Of a stretch of DNA of 64,000 nucleotides, positions 55,578-63,726 are shown piece after piece. Position numbers and translations under genes: made by a program. The stretch is from positions 697,330 through 761,329 of the forward strand of contig NZ_HG964446.1 in the NCBI RefSeq assembly GCF_000689255.1, read 5' to 3'. The stretch's first letter is position 1; each line of letters starts with the position of its first letter. The notes beneath the pieces were generated by a model. That model was not told where the DNA came from, did no database searches, and saw only the letters and a program-made list of their open reading frames with translations. This stretch comes from Mycobacterium triplex (lineage in GTDB: Bacteria; Actinomycetota; Actinomycetes; Mycobacteriales; Mycobacteriaceae).

Positions 55578-55638
55578 CGCGAGACTTAAACCATTGCGGG
55601 GTTTCTCGGCGTGTCGTCGACGTCGTTTAAGTGTCGCG
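55578..55638. repeat. Imperfect inverted repeat between htdZ and fadE1
   Basis: CGCGAGACTTAAAC (55578-55591) and GTTTAAGTGTCGCG (55625-55638) are inverse copies with one mismatch in 14, separated by 33 bases. It fills the gap between two convergent genes and could form a terminator or be an old palindromic repeat. Confidence 0.55.
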
Positions 55639-55659
55639 ACGGTCGGGCCGTGCGTGTCT

Positions 55660-56988
55660 CTAGAACTCGGCGATCGCGTGTTCCAGTCGTTGCGCCAGCC
55701 GGGCTTCGGCTTCGGCGCGCCGGGTCGGTATGTGTGCCGACGGGAAAGGCGTTGTCACAGGCTGGTATTCACGCAGCGTGCGGCGGGCTACCGTCATCTT
55801 GTGCAGCTCGGTGGCACCGTCGGCGATGCCCAGCGACTCGGCGGCCACCAGCATCTTGACGAACGGCATCTCGTCGGAGACCCCAAGGGCGCCGTGCAAG
55901 TGCAGGGCGCGCTGCGCGACGTCGTGCAGCACCTGGGGCATCGCGACCTTCACCGCGGCGATGTCACGGCGCACCTTGGAGTAGTCATGGTGCTTGTCGA
56001 TCAGCCACGCGGTGCGCAGCACCAGCAGCCGGAACTGCTCGATCTGGATCCAGCTGTCGGCGATCTTCTCCTGAGTCATCTGGAAGTCGGAGAGATGGCC
56101 ATTCCTGGTCTTGCGTGACACCGCACGCTCGCACATCATGTCAAAAGCCTTGCGCGCCAGTGCGATTGTACGCATCGCGTGATGAACGCGGCCGCCGCCG
56201 AGACGGGTCTGGGCGATCATGAATGCCGATCCCTCACCGCCCAGCACGTGATCGGCCGGGACCCTTACGTCGTTGTAACGGACGTAGCCGTGCGAACCGT
56301 GCTTCGACTCGCCTCCCACCCCGACGTTGCGGATGATCTCGATCCCCGGCGTCTCGCCTGGAACGATGAACAGCGACATCTTGTCGTAGGTGCGCGCGTC
56401 GGGCTTGGTGACGGCCATGACGATGAAGAACGACGCATGCTTGGCGTTGGAGGAGAACCACTTCTCGCCGTTGATGACCCAGTCGTCTCCATCGCGGGTC
56501 GCGCTGGTCACGAACATCCCGGGATCGGAACCACCCTGCGGTTCAGTCATCGAATAGCAGGAGGAGATCTCGCCGTCGAGCAGCGGCTGTAAATAGCGCG
56601 CCTTCTGCTCGTCGGTGCCGAACAGCGCGAGGATCTCGGCGTTGCCGGAATCCGGCGCCTGGCAGCCGAACACGGACGGGGCCCATCGGGAGCGGCCGAG
56701 GATTTCGTTGAGTAGCGCCAGCTTGACCTGGCCGAAGCCCTGACCGCCGAGCTCGGGCCCCAGATGCGCCGCCCACAGGCCCTGGTCCTTCACCTGCTGC
56801 TGCAACGGCCGCAGGATGCGCATCATCTCGGCGTTCTTCTTGTCGTACGGATCCAGGGCGACCAGATCGAGGGGTTCGAGCTCGTCGACCATGAACTTTT
56901 CCACCCAGTCCAGCTTCGCCTGGTATTCCGGGTCGGTTTCGAAGTCCCACACGGCGGCCAACCATTCCCCGGCGCACCGCGCCGGCAT
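55660..56988 (-). CDS. fadE1: Acyl-CoA dehydrogenase FadE1 (Rv0131c homologue)
   Basis: An acyl-CoA dehydrogenase of about 440 residues: FGTDEQKARYLQPLLDGEI, YSMTEPQGGSDPG and WFSSNAKHASFFIVM for FAD/substrate, ALGVSDEMPFVKMLVAAESLGIADGATELHK cut near the C-terminal FAD contact. It introduces the alpha,beta double bond in acyl-CoA in beta-oxidation. The start is uncertain: ATG at 56988, TTG at 56997, or GTG at 56952, which gives VWDFETDPEYQ as first residues and fits the expected domain start. Confidence 0.88.
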   Translation of the reverse strand: MPARCAGEWLAAVWDFETDPEYQAKLDWVEKFMVDELEPLDLVALDPYDKKNAEMMRILRPLQQQVKDQGLWAAHLGPELGGQGFGQVKLALLNEILGRSRWAPSVFGCQAPDSGNAEILALFGTDEQKARYLQPLLDGEISSCYSMTEPQGGSDPGMFVTSATRDGDDWVINGEKWFSSNAKHASFFIVMAVTKPDARTYDKMSLFIVPGETPGIEIIRNVGVGGESKHGSHGYVRYNDVRVPADHVLGGEGSAFMIAQTRLGGGRVHHAMRTIALARKAFDMMCERAVSRKTRNGHLSDFQMTQEKIADSWIQIEQFRLLVLRTAWLIDKHHDYSKVRRDIAAVKVAMPQVLHDVAQRALHLHGALGVSDEMPFVKMLVAAESLGIADGATELHKMTVARRTLREYQPVTTPFPSAHIPTRRAEAEARLAQRLEHAIAEF

Positions 56989-57097
56989 CCTAGACAACTG
57001 CAGAAGGAGCTACCCCATCGTAGATGCGGTCGGTCGCGGGCCGGTGCGTGTCTGGCTACGGAGACCGTCGGCGCGCGCAATCGTTTCTCGAAGCGGC

Positions 57098-58189
57098 CTA
57101 ATGCAATTTGGGCAGGACGTAGTCGCGATAGAAGTTGATCGCGGCGATGGGGTCGCCCTGCGGGAAGTGCAGAAACGGTATGGCCCCGCCATCGAGAACC
57201 CATTGCACGGCCGTGACGTGGGTGGCGGGATCGGTGCCGACCGTCCAATTCGCCAGGACCTTCTCGATCGGGTTCGACTCGGCGGCCCGCTGAATTTCGA
57301 CCGGATTGGGTTGATCGGCGGCCCCGGCGGTGAACCGCCACAGCGCCGCCGTGCGGGCGGCCTCCTCGCTATCGCCGACGACGGCGAACAGTTCGGCGCG
57401 CTTGGGAAAAGTCGCGGGATCTCGCCCGGCCGCGCGCGCACCGTCGCCCAGCGCGCCCAGCAGTTTGGCGTTCGTGAGATCGCGGGCCTGGGTGATCCAG
57501 CCGTCGCCGTATTGCCCTGCCAGCCTTGCGCTTTTGGGCCCACTGGCGGCGACGAAGATCTGCGGCGGGGCTTGCGGCAGGTCGTAGAGCTTCAGCGAGT
57601 TGGTCTGAAAATAGCGGCCCGCGAACGAGATTCGCTGACCGCTCCACAGCTGGCGGATCAGTTGGATCGCCTCGACCAGCCGGTCGTGACGTTCGGGGTA
57701 TTTGCCCCACATGTTGGTGGCGGCCTGCTCATTGAGTCGTTCGCCGGTCCCGAGCCCCAAGAACACCCGGCCCGGACTCAGCATCGCCAGCGACGCAAAG
57801 GCCTGTGCCACGGTTGCCGGGTGGTAGCGGTAGGTCGGACAGGTGACGCCGGTGCCGAAGGAGATGCGGCTGGTGGCGCTGCCCACCAGCGCCAGCGTCA
57901 GCCACGGAAACATCGAGTGGCCCTCGTTGTCCTGCCACGGCTGGATGTGGTCGCTGGCCCAGACGTATTGAAAGCCGGCCTTTTCGGCTGCCTGCGCCTG
58001 CAACACCAGCTGGTCGGTGCGAAATTGCTCGTGCGACAAGATGATTCCGACGCCCTTGGTCACCGGCGGCGCAGTGGGGGGCGCGGCGTGGTGCTCGCGG
58101 GCGCATGCGCTGGCCAACGCACCGGCGCCGAGCACGCCGACGCCGGTCGCGATCTGCCCGAACGTCCGCCGGGAAAGACCATCCGTCAC
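57098..58189 (-). CDS. fgd2: Tat-exported F420-dependent dehydrogenase Fgd2/fHMAD (Rv0132c homologue)
   Basis: A 363-residue luciferase-like (LLM) F420 protein. The N-terminus has a twin-arginine signal (SRRTFGQIATGVGVLG) ending in ALASAC, so it is probably an exported lipoprotein. The core has YVWASDHIQPW, RVFLGLGTGERLNE and IFVAASGPKSARLAGQYGDGW typical of the FGD-like family. The M. tuberculosis protein is reported as an F420-dependent hydroxymycolic acid dehydrogenase rather than a glucose-6-phosphate enzyme. GTG at 58189 is the best start. Confidence 0.87.
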   Translation of the reverse strand: MTDGLSRRTFGQIATGVGVLGAGALASACAREHHAAPPTAPPVTKGVGIILSHEQFRTDQLVLQAQAAEKAGFQYVWASDHIQPWQDNEGHSMFPWLTLALVGSATSRISFGTGVTCPTYRYHPATVAQAFASLAMLSPGRVFLGLGTGERLNEQAATNMWGKYPERHDRLVEAIQLIRQLWSGQRISFAGRYFQTNSLKLYDLPQAPPQIFVAASGPKSARLAGQYGDGWITQARDLTNAKLLGALGDGARAAGRDPATFPKRAELFAVVGDSEEAARTAALWRFTAGAADQPNPVEIQRAAESNPIEKVLANWTVGTDPATHVTAVQWVLDGGAIPFLHFPQGDPIAAINFYRDYVLPKLH

Positions 58190-58266
58190 CGCACCACGGT
58201 ACCCCTCGGTTGTACCGTCACACGCGTGTGCGTTTGGTGCGGGATGCGAATAGGAACTGGCAACCA

Positions 58267-58452
58267 ATGGTGAGAAGCGATCATCCACACCGCGCTCCGC
58301 TGCGCAGCGTGAGCCTGATGTGCGGCGCAATTCTGCTGTGCTGGTTCGCCTCGACGATCGGCGTGCAGTGGCTTTCGATCTCCATTTACGCCCTGGGGGC
58401 CATCGCGGCTGTAACGGGTTTCGCCACGATGTTCCGTGGTTCGTCGTTCTAA
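58267..58452 (+). CDS. Small two-helix membrane protein
   Basis: A 61-residue protein (MVRSDHPHRAPLRSVSLM...) with two hydrophobic helices (SVSLMCGAILLCWFASTI and WLSISIYALGAIAAVTGFA). AGGA lies 11 bases before the ATG. It is divergent from fgd2 and directly precedes the GNAT gene. No family is recognised; the hydrophobic pattern and reading-frame composition support a real gene. Confidence 0.6.
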   Translation: MVRSDHPHRAPLRSVSLMCGAILLCWFASTIGVQWLSISIYALGAIAAVTGFATMFRGSSF

Positions 58453-58481
58453 GCCGGGTCGTTTGCCATTAGCCTGACGTC

Positions 58482-59087
58482 ATGGCTCCCCAGGCACGTC
58501 CCGCACGCAAGGCCGACCTGCGCGAGTCGTCGGCCACCCTGAGCCGGGCCTTCTACGACGATCCGGTGATGACCTGGATATTTCCCAACAGCGCGACCCG
58601 GACCACGCATCTGACCCGGATGTTTGCCGCGATGACCCGGCACCATCACCTGCCGCTCGGCGGTGTCGAGGTGGCCCACGACGGAGCCGCGATCGGCGCG
58701 GCCGCCCTGTGGGATCCGCCGGGGCATTGGCAGGAATCGCGCTGGGCGCAGTTTGCGATGACGCCGGCCTTCCTGCGGGTGTTCGGCCTGCGCACGGGGA
58801 TGGCACGGGGCATCCAGGACGTGATGAAGCGCGAGCATCCCGAAGAGCCGCACTGGTATCTGGCCGCGATCGGCAGCGACCCGGCGGTGCGCGGCCAGGG
58901 CTATGGCCAGGTGCTGATGCGGTCGCGGCTGGACCGCTGCGATGCCGAGCATTGCCCGGCCTATCTCGAGTCGAGCAAGCCCGAGAACGTGCCCTATTAC
59001 ATGCGGTTCGGCTTCGAGGTCACCCAGGAGATCCCGCTGCCGGGCGGCGGCCCACCGCTGTGGGCGATGTGGCGCGAGCCCCGCTGA
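58482..59087 (+). CDS. GNAT-family N-acetyltransferase (Rv0133 homologue)
   Basis: A 201-residue GNAT protein, the same length as Rv0133: acceptor part LRESSATLSRAFYDDPVMTWIFP, acetyl-CoA motif A LAAIGSDPAVRGQGYGQVLM, motif B ENVPYYMRFGFEV. It acetylates an unknown amine. Convergent with the TetR gene with three bases between stops. Confidence 0.87.
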   Translation: MAPQARPARKADLRESSATLSRAFYDDPVMTWIFPNSATRTTHLTRMFAAMTRHHHLPLGGVEVAHDGAAIGAAALWDPPGHWQESRWAQFAMTPAFLRVFGLRTGMARGIQDVMKREHPEEPHWYLAAIGSDPAVRGQGYGQVLMRSRLDRCDAEHCPAYLESSKPENVPYYMRFGFEVTQEIPLPGGGPPLWAMWREPR

Positions 59088-59090
59088 CGG

Positions 59091-59765
59091 TCAGGTGTTG
59101 CTTCGCCAGCCGGCGATGCCGATCGCGATCATGCGCAGCTGTTTGACGGCGATGCGCCGGATGTCTTCCAGCGCCTCGGCGGTCTGGGCGTCTTCGATCG
59201 CCTCGGCGATCACGATCATCGAGTTGACGAACAGCGTCGCCAGCACATTGAGGTCCTCGGTGCTCCACGCGTTGAGCCCGGGGAAGCGCGCCAGGTCGGT
59301 CGCCAGCTCCGAGGTGATCAACCGGATCTCGGTGCGGATCGCGTAACGCAGCACGCTCAGCCCGCTGTTGCGCTCGCGGCCGATCAGACGCCAGTGCTCG
59401 CGCCGGTCGGCGACGCTGGCGATCAGGATCTCGACCGACGACTCGATCACCCGGCTCGGGTCGAGCTTGCCGGCGCGCGCGTCGCGCAGGGTGTCGCGCA
59501 GGCTGCGAAACGACTCGTCGATGAGCACCAGCCCGAGGGCCTCCATCGACTCGAAGTGTCGATAGAACGCCGCGGGCACGATCCCGACCTCACGGGTCAC
59601 CTCGCGCAGGCTCAGGGCAGAAAAGCTGCGGTCCTGCAGCAATTTGAGCGCCGCGGCGATGATGGCGCGCCGAGTGGCTTCTTTCCGCTCTTCGCGCGAG
59701 GGGCTTTCCCGGGAACGCTCGCGGCTGGAACGGTGCGGCCGTGAGCTAGGAGTACGACCGTTCAC
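59091..59765 (-). CDS. TetR-family regulator of the desaturase operon
   Basis: A 224-residue TetR protein: HTH at residues about 28-70 (RRAIIAAALKLLQDRSFSALSLREVTREVGIVPAAFYRHFESM cut at motif) and an all-helical ligand domain. The start is GTG at 59765, inside a TTCAC-GTGAA dyad. Divergent from a ferredoxin-reductase/desaturase pair, the same layout as the acyl-CoA-sensing DesT of Pseudomonas, so it may sense the acyl-CoA pool (inference). Confidence 0.88.
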   Translation of the reverse strand: MNGRTPSSRPHRSSRERSRESPSREERKEATRRAIIAAALKLLQDRSFSALSLREVTREVGIVPAAFYRHFESMEALGLVLIDESFRSLRDTLRDARAGKLDPSRVIESSVEILIASVADRREHWRLIGRERNSGLSVLRYAIRTEIRLITSELATDLARFPGLNAWSTEDLNVLATLFVNSMIVIAEAIEDAQTAEALEDIRRIAVKQLRMIAIGIAGWRSNT

Positions 59766-59773
59766 TGTGTGAA
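59761..59773. promoter_or_regulatory. Dyad TTCAC-TGT-GTGAA at the TetR start
   Basis: The 13-bp perfect dyad TTCACTGTGTGAA covers the GTG start codon of the TetR gene on the minus strand and suggests autoregulation. Confidence 0.45.
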
Positions 59774-59826
59774 GCTTACCACAGAGCTGGGTTAACCCTT
59801 GACTAGCCATGCTCATTGGCAGGACG

Positions 59827-59842
59827 GTGTACATATGTTCAC
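59827..59842. promoter_or_regulatory. Palindrome over the reductase start codon, candidate TetR operator
   Basis: GTGTACATATGTTCAC is palindromic except for one base pair and contains the ATG (59835) of the reductase gene. With the dyad at 59761 it shares the GTGAA/TTCAC half site, so the TetR protein may bind both. Confidence 0.5.
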
Positions 59843-60929
59843 TCAAAGAAGTCAGACCCTGCGTCGGAGCTTCGCCAAGACTTTCCGGGACCGCATCCTC
59901 GGTTCCGACCTGGTTGACCTGCTGACCGGCCCACACGGCGTCGACCGCTACACCGAGCTGGTAGACCCAACCTGGACCCGGGGCGAAGCCCGCGCCAAGG
60001 TCATCGGCGTGCGGCGCAGCACGCCGCGCAGCGTCACCCTCACCCTCGCTCCGAACCAGAGCTTCACGTCCACCCACACCGTCAAGGCCGGCCAGTACGT
60101 CAACGTCAGCCTCGAGATCGACGGCCGCCTGCACACCCGCTGCTATTCACCGGCCAACGCCGAGGGCAGCTCGACCCTCGAGCTGACCGTCGGCCGCCAT
60201 GACGGCGGGCTGGTGTCGAACCACCTGTACGAGCAGGCCCGCCGCGGCATGGTGGTCGGGCTGACCGGTGTGGGCGGCGACTTCGTCCTGCCAGCGGATC
60301 GGCCGCGGCGGATCCTGTTCATCGCCGGCGGCAGTGGCATCACACCCGTGCTGGCGATGCTGCGCACCCTGGTGGCGCAGGGCCACGACACCGAACTCGC
60401 GTTCGTCCACTACGCCCGCAGCCAAGCAGAGGCCTGCTACCGCGACGAGCTGAGCGCGATGCCCGGAGTGCGGGTGCTGCACGGTTACACCCGATCGGGT
60501 TCGGGCGATCTCGTCGGACGCTTTGGTGCCGAGCACCTCAATGCCGCCATGCCCTCGCCCGATGCGGTATTCGTCTGCGGCCCAACCGCTTTGGTCGACG
60601 CCGTCCGCGAACACTGCGAGAACGCGTACACCGAGAGCTTCCTGCCGCCGACGTTTACTCCTGCGGAGAACCCGTCGGGTGGCCGAATAACGTTCGCGGA
60701 CAGCGACATTGACGTCGTCGACGACGGACGCTCGCTGCTCGAGCAGGCCGAATCGGCCGGCCTGACTCCGGAGAACGGATGCCGGATGGGCATCTGCCAC
60801 ACCTGCACGCGCCGGAAGGTCTCCGGCACCGTGCGCAGCCTGACCACCGGCGCGGTCTCGACCGGGCCGGACGAAAACATCCAGATCTGCGTATCCGTCC
60901 CCGTCGGGGACGTCGACCTCGCGCTCTGA
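59835..60929 (+). CDS. Ferredoxin reductase with C-terminal 2Fe-2S domain, desaturase partner
   Basis: A 364-residue flavoprotein: FAD-binding CYSPANAEG (RxYS variant), NADPH part FIAGGSGITPVLAML, FVCGPTALVDAV, and a plant-type ferredoxin domain with ENGCRMGICHTCTRR...IQICVS giving four Cys. It passes electrons from NADPH to the desaturase encoded 15 bases downstream, like the oxidoreductase Rv3230c that partners DesA3 in M. tuberculosis. ATG at 59835; an upstream TTG frame is disregarded. Confidence 0.9.
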   Translation: MFTQRSQTLRRSFAKTFRDRILGSDLVDLLTGPHGVDRYTELVDPTWTRGEARAKVIGVRRSTPRSVTLTLAPNQSFTSTHTVKAGQYVNVSLEIDGRLHTRCYSPANAEGSSTLELTVGRHDGGLVSNHLYEQARRGMVVGLTGVGGDFVLPADRPRRILFIAGGSGITPVLAMLRTLVAQGHDTELAFVHYARSQAEACYRDELSAMPGVRVLHGYTRSGSGDLVGRFGAEHLNAAMPSPDAVFVCGPTALVDAVREHCENAYTESFLPPTFTPAENPSGGRITFADSDIDVVDDGRSLLEQAESAGLTPENGCRMGICHTCTRRKVSGTVRSLTTGAVSTGPDENIQICVSVPVGDVDLAL

Positions 60930-60944
60930 CTCCCAGGAGGAGCT

Positions 60945-62057
60945 ATGTCACACGACACGATCACCCTTACCCCCGAGCAGGCCGACGCGTTCGGCCGTGA
61001 ACTCGACGCCATCCGCGACCGCGTGATGGCCGACCTCGGCGAAGAAGACGCCGACTACATCCGTCGCGTCATCAAGACCCAGCGGGCGCTGGAAGTGGGC
61101 GGGCGCGTGCTGCTATTCCTGCCACCGGCCTGGCTGCTGGGCACCGCGATGCTGGGCGTCGCGAAAATCCTGGACAACATGGAGATCGGCCACAACATCA
61201 TGCACGGCCAGTACGACTGGATGCGTGACCCGAACATCTCCGGCCGCTCGTTCGAATGGGACACCGCGTGCCCGGCCGACCAATGGCGGCACTCGCACAA
61301 CTACATGCACCACACCCACACCAACATCGTCGGGATGGATCGCGACATCGGCTACGGCATCATCCGGATGAGCGAGGACCAGAAATGGACGCCCTACTTC
61401 CTGGGCAACCCGCTGTATGCGTTCCTGCTGATGGTGCTGTTCCAATACGGGGTCGCGCTGCACGAACTGGAGACCGAGAAGATCCGCTCCGGCGAGATCC
61501 GGGTCTGGGACAAAAAGGACACCCTGAAGGAGATCTGGCAGAAGACCAAGCGTCAGACGCTCAAGGATTACGTCGCCTTCCCGCTGCTGGCCGGCCCGTT
61601 CGCGCCGTTCGTCTTCACCGGCAACATGACGGCCAACCTGATGCGCAACGTGTGGTCGTACATGATCATCTTCTGCGGCCACTTCCCGGACGGCACGCAG
61701 GAATTCACCGTCGAGGAGACCGCCGACGAGTCGCGCGGCCAGTGGTATTTCCGGCAGGTGCTGGGCTCGGCGAATCTCACCGGAGGCAAGATCTTCCACC
61801 TGCTGTCCGGCAACCTGTCGCACCAGATCGAGCACCACTTGTTCCCCGACATGCCGGCCCGCCGGTATGCGGACATCGCGCCCGAGGTGCAGGAGATCTG
61901 CGAGCGCTACGGCATCCCCTACAACAAGGGCCCGCTGCTGCGGCAGTTCGGCACCGTGGTGCGCAAGATCGTCCGGCTGACCTTCCCGGACCCGGGCAAG
62001 GTGATGTCGTTGCTGCCGAAGATCAAGCCGGCCGATCGCGAGCCCGTCGCGGCCTGA
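60945..62057 (+). CDS. Membrane acyl-CoA/fatty-acid desaturase (DesA3-like)
   Basis: A 370-residue membrane di-iron desaturase with the three histidine boxes GHNIMHG, HSHNYMHHTHTN and HQIEHHLFP, and hydrophobic helices between them. It introduces a double bond in long-chain acyl chains with electrons from the reductase upstream. AGGAGG is a few bases before the ATG. Probably a delta-9 enzyme by resemblance to DesA3. Confidence 0.9.
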   Translation: MSHDTITLTPEQADAFGRELDAIRDRVMADLGEEDADYIRRVIKTQRALEVGGRVLLFLPPAWLLGTAMLGVAKILDNMEIGHNIMHGQYDWMRDPNISGRSFEWDTACPADQWRHSHNYMHHTHTNIVGMDRDIGYGIIRMSEDQKWTPYFLGNPLYAFLLMVLFQYGVALHELETEKIRSGEIRVWDKKDTLKEIWQKTKRQTLKDYVAFPLLAGPFAPFVFTGNMTANLMRNVWSYMIIFCGHFPDGTQEFTVEETADESRGQWYFRQVLGSANLTGGKIFHLLSGNLSHQIEHHLFPDMPARRYADIAPEVQEICERYGIPYNKGPLLRQFGTVVRKIVRLTFPDPGKVMSLLPKIKPADREPVAA

Positions 62058-62079
62058 GGACCGCCCCGGGTAGGGGACA

Positions 62080-62604
62080 ATGGGCGGCGTGGAATGGACC
62101 GGTGCACGTTATGCGGACAAGCCGACGGTGGAAGCCTCGACGTGGATTGACGCCGATCCGTCCCGGGTCTGGAATCTGATCTCGGACATCAAGCTGATGC
62201 CGACGTTCAGCGGCGAATTGCAATCGGTGGAGTGGGCCGGCGGCGCCGACCGGCCGAAGTTGGGTGCCCGCTTCGTCGGACACAACCAGCACGCGGCGTT
62301 CGGCGAATGGAGCACCACCTCGCACATCGTCGCCTGCGACCAGCAGCGCGAATTCGCCTGGGCGGTCGGCGATGCCGAGAACCCGTCGTCGATCTGGCGG
62401 TTCCGGCTGGAACCCCGGGATGGCGGAACCAACCTGACTTACTGGATGCAGATGGGACCCGCGCGCTCGGGGCTGTCGGTGGCGATCGATTCGATGCCGG
62501 ACAAAGAGGAGAAGATCGTGTTCGTCCGGATGCGCGAATTCGAGACCGCGATCGGCAAGACGTTGGCGGCGATCAAGAGGCTGGCCGAACACGGGGTGCG
62601 CTGA
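62080..62604 (+). CDS. SRPBCC family protein
   Basis: A 174-residue helix-grip protein (ASTWIDADPSRVWNLISDIKLMPTFSGELQSVEWAGG cut; FRLEPRDGGTNLTYWMQMG; C-terminal FETAIGKTLAAIKRLAEH). It probably binds a hydrophobic ligand. The ATG at 62080 follows GGGG at short spacing. Its TGA overlaps the ATG of the next gene. Confidence 0.8.
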   Translation: MGGVEWTGARYADKPTVEASTWIDADPSRVWNLISDIKLMPTFSGELQSVEWAGGADRPKLGARFVGHNQHAAFGEWSTTSHIVACDQQREFAWAVGDAENPSSIWRFRLEPRDGGTNLTYWMQMGPARSGLSVAIDSMPDKEEKIVFVRMREFETAIGKTLAAIKRLAEHGVR

Positions 62605-63653
62605 TGCGCACGGCGACGACGGTCGAATTGTCCGGCGGCAGCGACGAAGTCGCCCAGGTGGTGACGCTGGCCGTCGAAGCCGAGAAGCTGGGTCTCGACG
62701 TGTGTTGGGTCGCCGAGGCGTGGGGTGCGGATGCACCGTCGGCGCTGGGCTACCTGGCGGCGCGTACCGACACGATGCTGCTCGGCTCCGGCATCCTGCA
62801 GGTCGGCACCCGGTCGCCGGTGCTGGTCGCACAGACCGCGATCACGCTGTCCAACCTGTCGAACGGGCGATTCCTGCTGGGGCTGGGGGCTTCCGGGCCC
62901 CAGGTCATCGAGGGCCTGCACGGCGTCTCGTTCAGCCGGCCGCTGGCCCGCGTCTCCGAGACCGTCGACATCGTGCGGCAGGTGTTCGCCGGAGGCAAGA
63001 TCTCCCACTCCGGCGAGGAGTTTCGGATTCCCCGTCCCGGTGAAGCCGTGCCGATGCGGGTGTCGAATGCGCCCCAGCACCCGATTCCGATCTATCTGGC
63101 CACGCTGTCCCCGGCGATGCTGCGGCTGACCGGGAAGATCGCCGACGGCTGGCTGGGCACCAGCTTCGTGCCCGAGGGTGCGGCGCGGGCGTACTTCGCC
63201 CACCTCGACGAGGGCCTTGCGGCCGCCGGGCGCACCCGCGCGGACATAGACATCTGCCAGGGCGCCGAGGTCGCGTTCGCCGCCGACGAGGACGAGCTGA
63301 GCACCATGACCGCCAACCGCAAGAAGGAACTCGCGTTCAGCCTCGGTGGCATGGGCTCATCGAGCACGAACTTCTACAACCAGGCCTACAGCCGGCAGGG
63401 CTGGGCCGACGTCGCCGCCGCCGTGCGCGAGCGCTGGCAGGCCGGTGACCGCGACGGCGCCGCGCGGCTGGTGACCGACGACATGGTGCTGGGCACCACG
63501 CTGATCGGCACCGAGCAGATGGTGCGCGCGCGGCTCGCGGTATGGCGCGACGCGGGCGTCGACACCGTGCGGCTCTACCCCGCCGGTGACACGCTGGCCG
63601 CCAAGCTCGATACGCTCGGCCGGGCGATCGAGCTGGTCCGCGAGGCGGGGTAA
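62604..63653 (+). CDS. LLM-class F420-dependent oxidoreductase
   Basis: A 349-residue luciferase-like protein: LGLDVCWVAEAWGADA, LGSGILQVGTRSP, GRFLLGLGASGPQVIEG and IPIYLATLSPAMLRLTGKIADGWLG cut at motif, as in mycobacterial F420-dependent reductases. It overlaps the SRPBCC gene by one base (TGATG) and so is coupled to it. The substrate is unknown. Confidence 0.86.
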   Translation: MRTATTVELSGGSDEVAQVVTLAVEAEKLGLDVCWVAEAWGADAPSALGYLAARTDTMLLGSGILQVGTRSPVLVAQTAITLSNLSNGRFLLGLGASGPQVIEGLHGVSFSRPLARVSETVDIVRQVFAGGKISHSGEEFRIPRPGEAVPMRVSNAPQHPIPIYLATLSPAMLRLTGKIADGWLGTSFVPEGAARAYFAHLDEGLAAAGRTRADIDICQGAEVAFAADEDELSTMTANRKKELAFSLGGMGSSSTNFYNQAYSRQGWADVAAAVRERWQAGDRDGAARLVTDDMVLGTTLIGTEQMVRARLAVWRDAGVDTVRLYPAGDTLAAKLDTLGRAIELVREAG

Positions 63654-63668
63654 TCCCGCGCGCCGACC

Positions 63669-63716
63669 GTGGGGCCTATGGACGAATTCATGCTCTTCGC
63701 AGTACCTAGGGCCCAC
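63669..63716. terminator. Inverted repeat between convergent genes
   Basis: GTGGGGCCTA (63669-63678) and TAGGGCCCAC (63707-63716) are inverse copies with one mismatch, separated by 28 bases. The location between two converging genes suggests a terminator, but there is no T run. Confidence 0.4.
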
Positions 63717-63726
63717 ACTCGACGGG

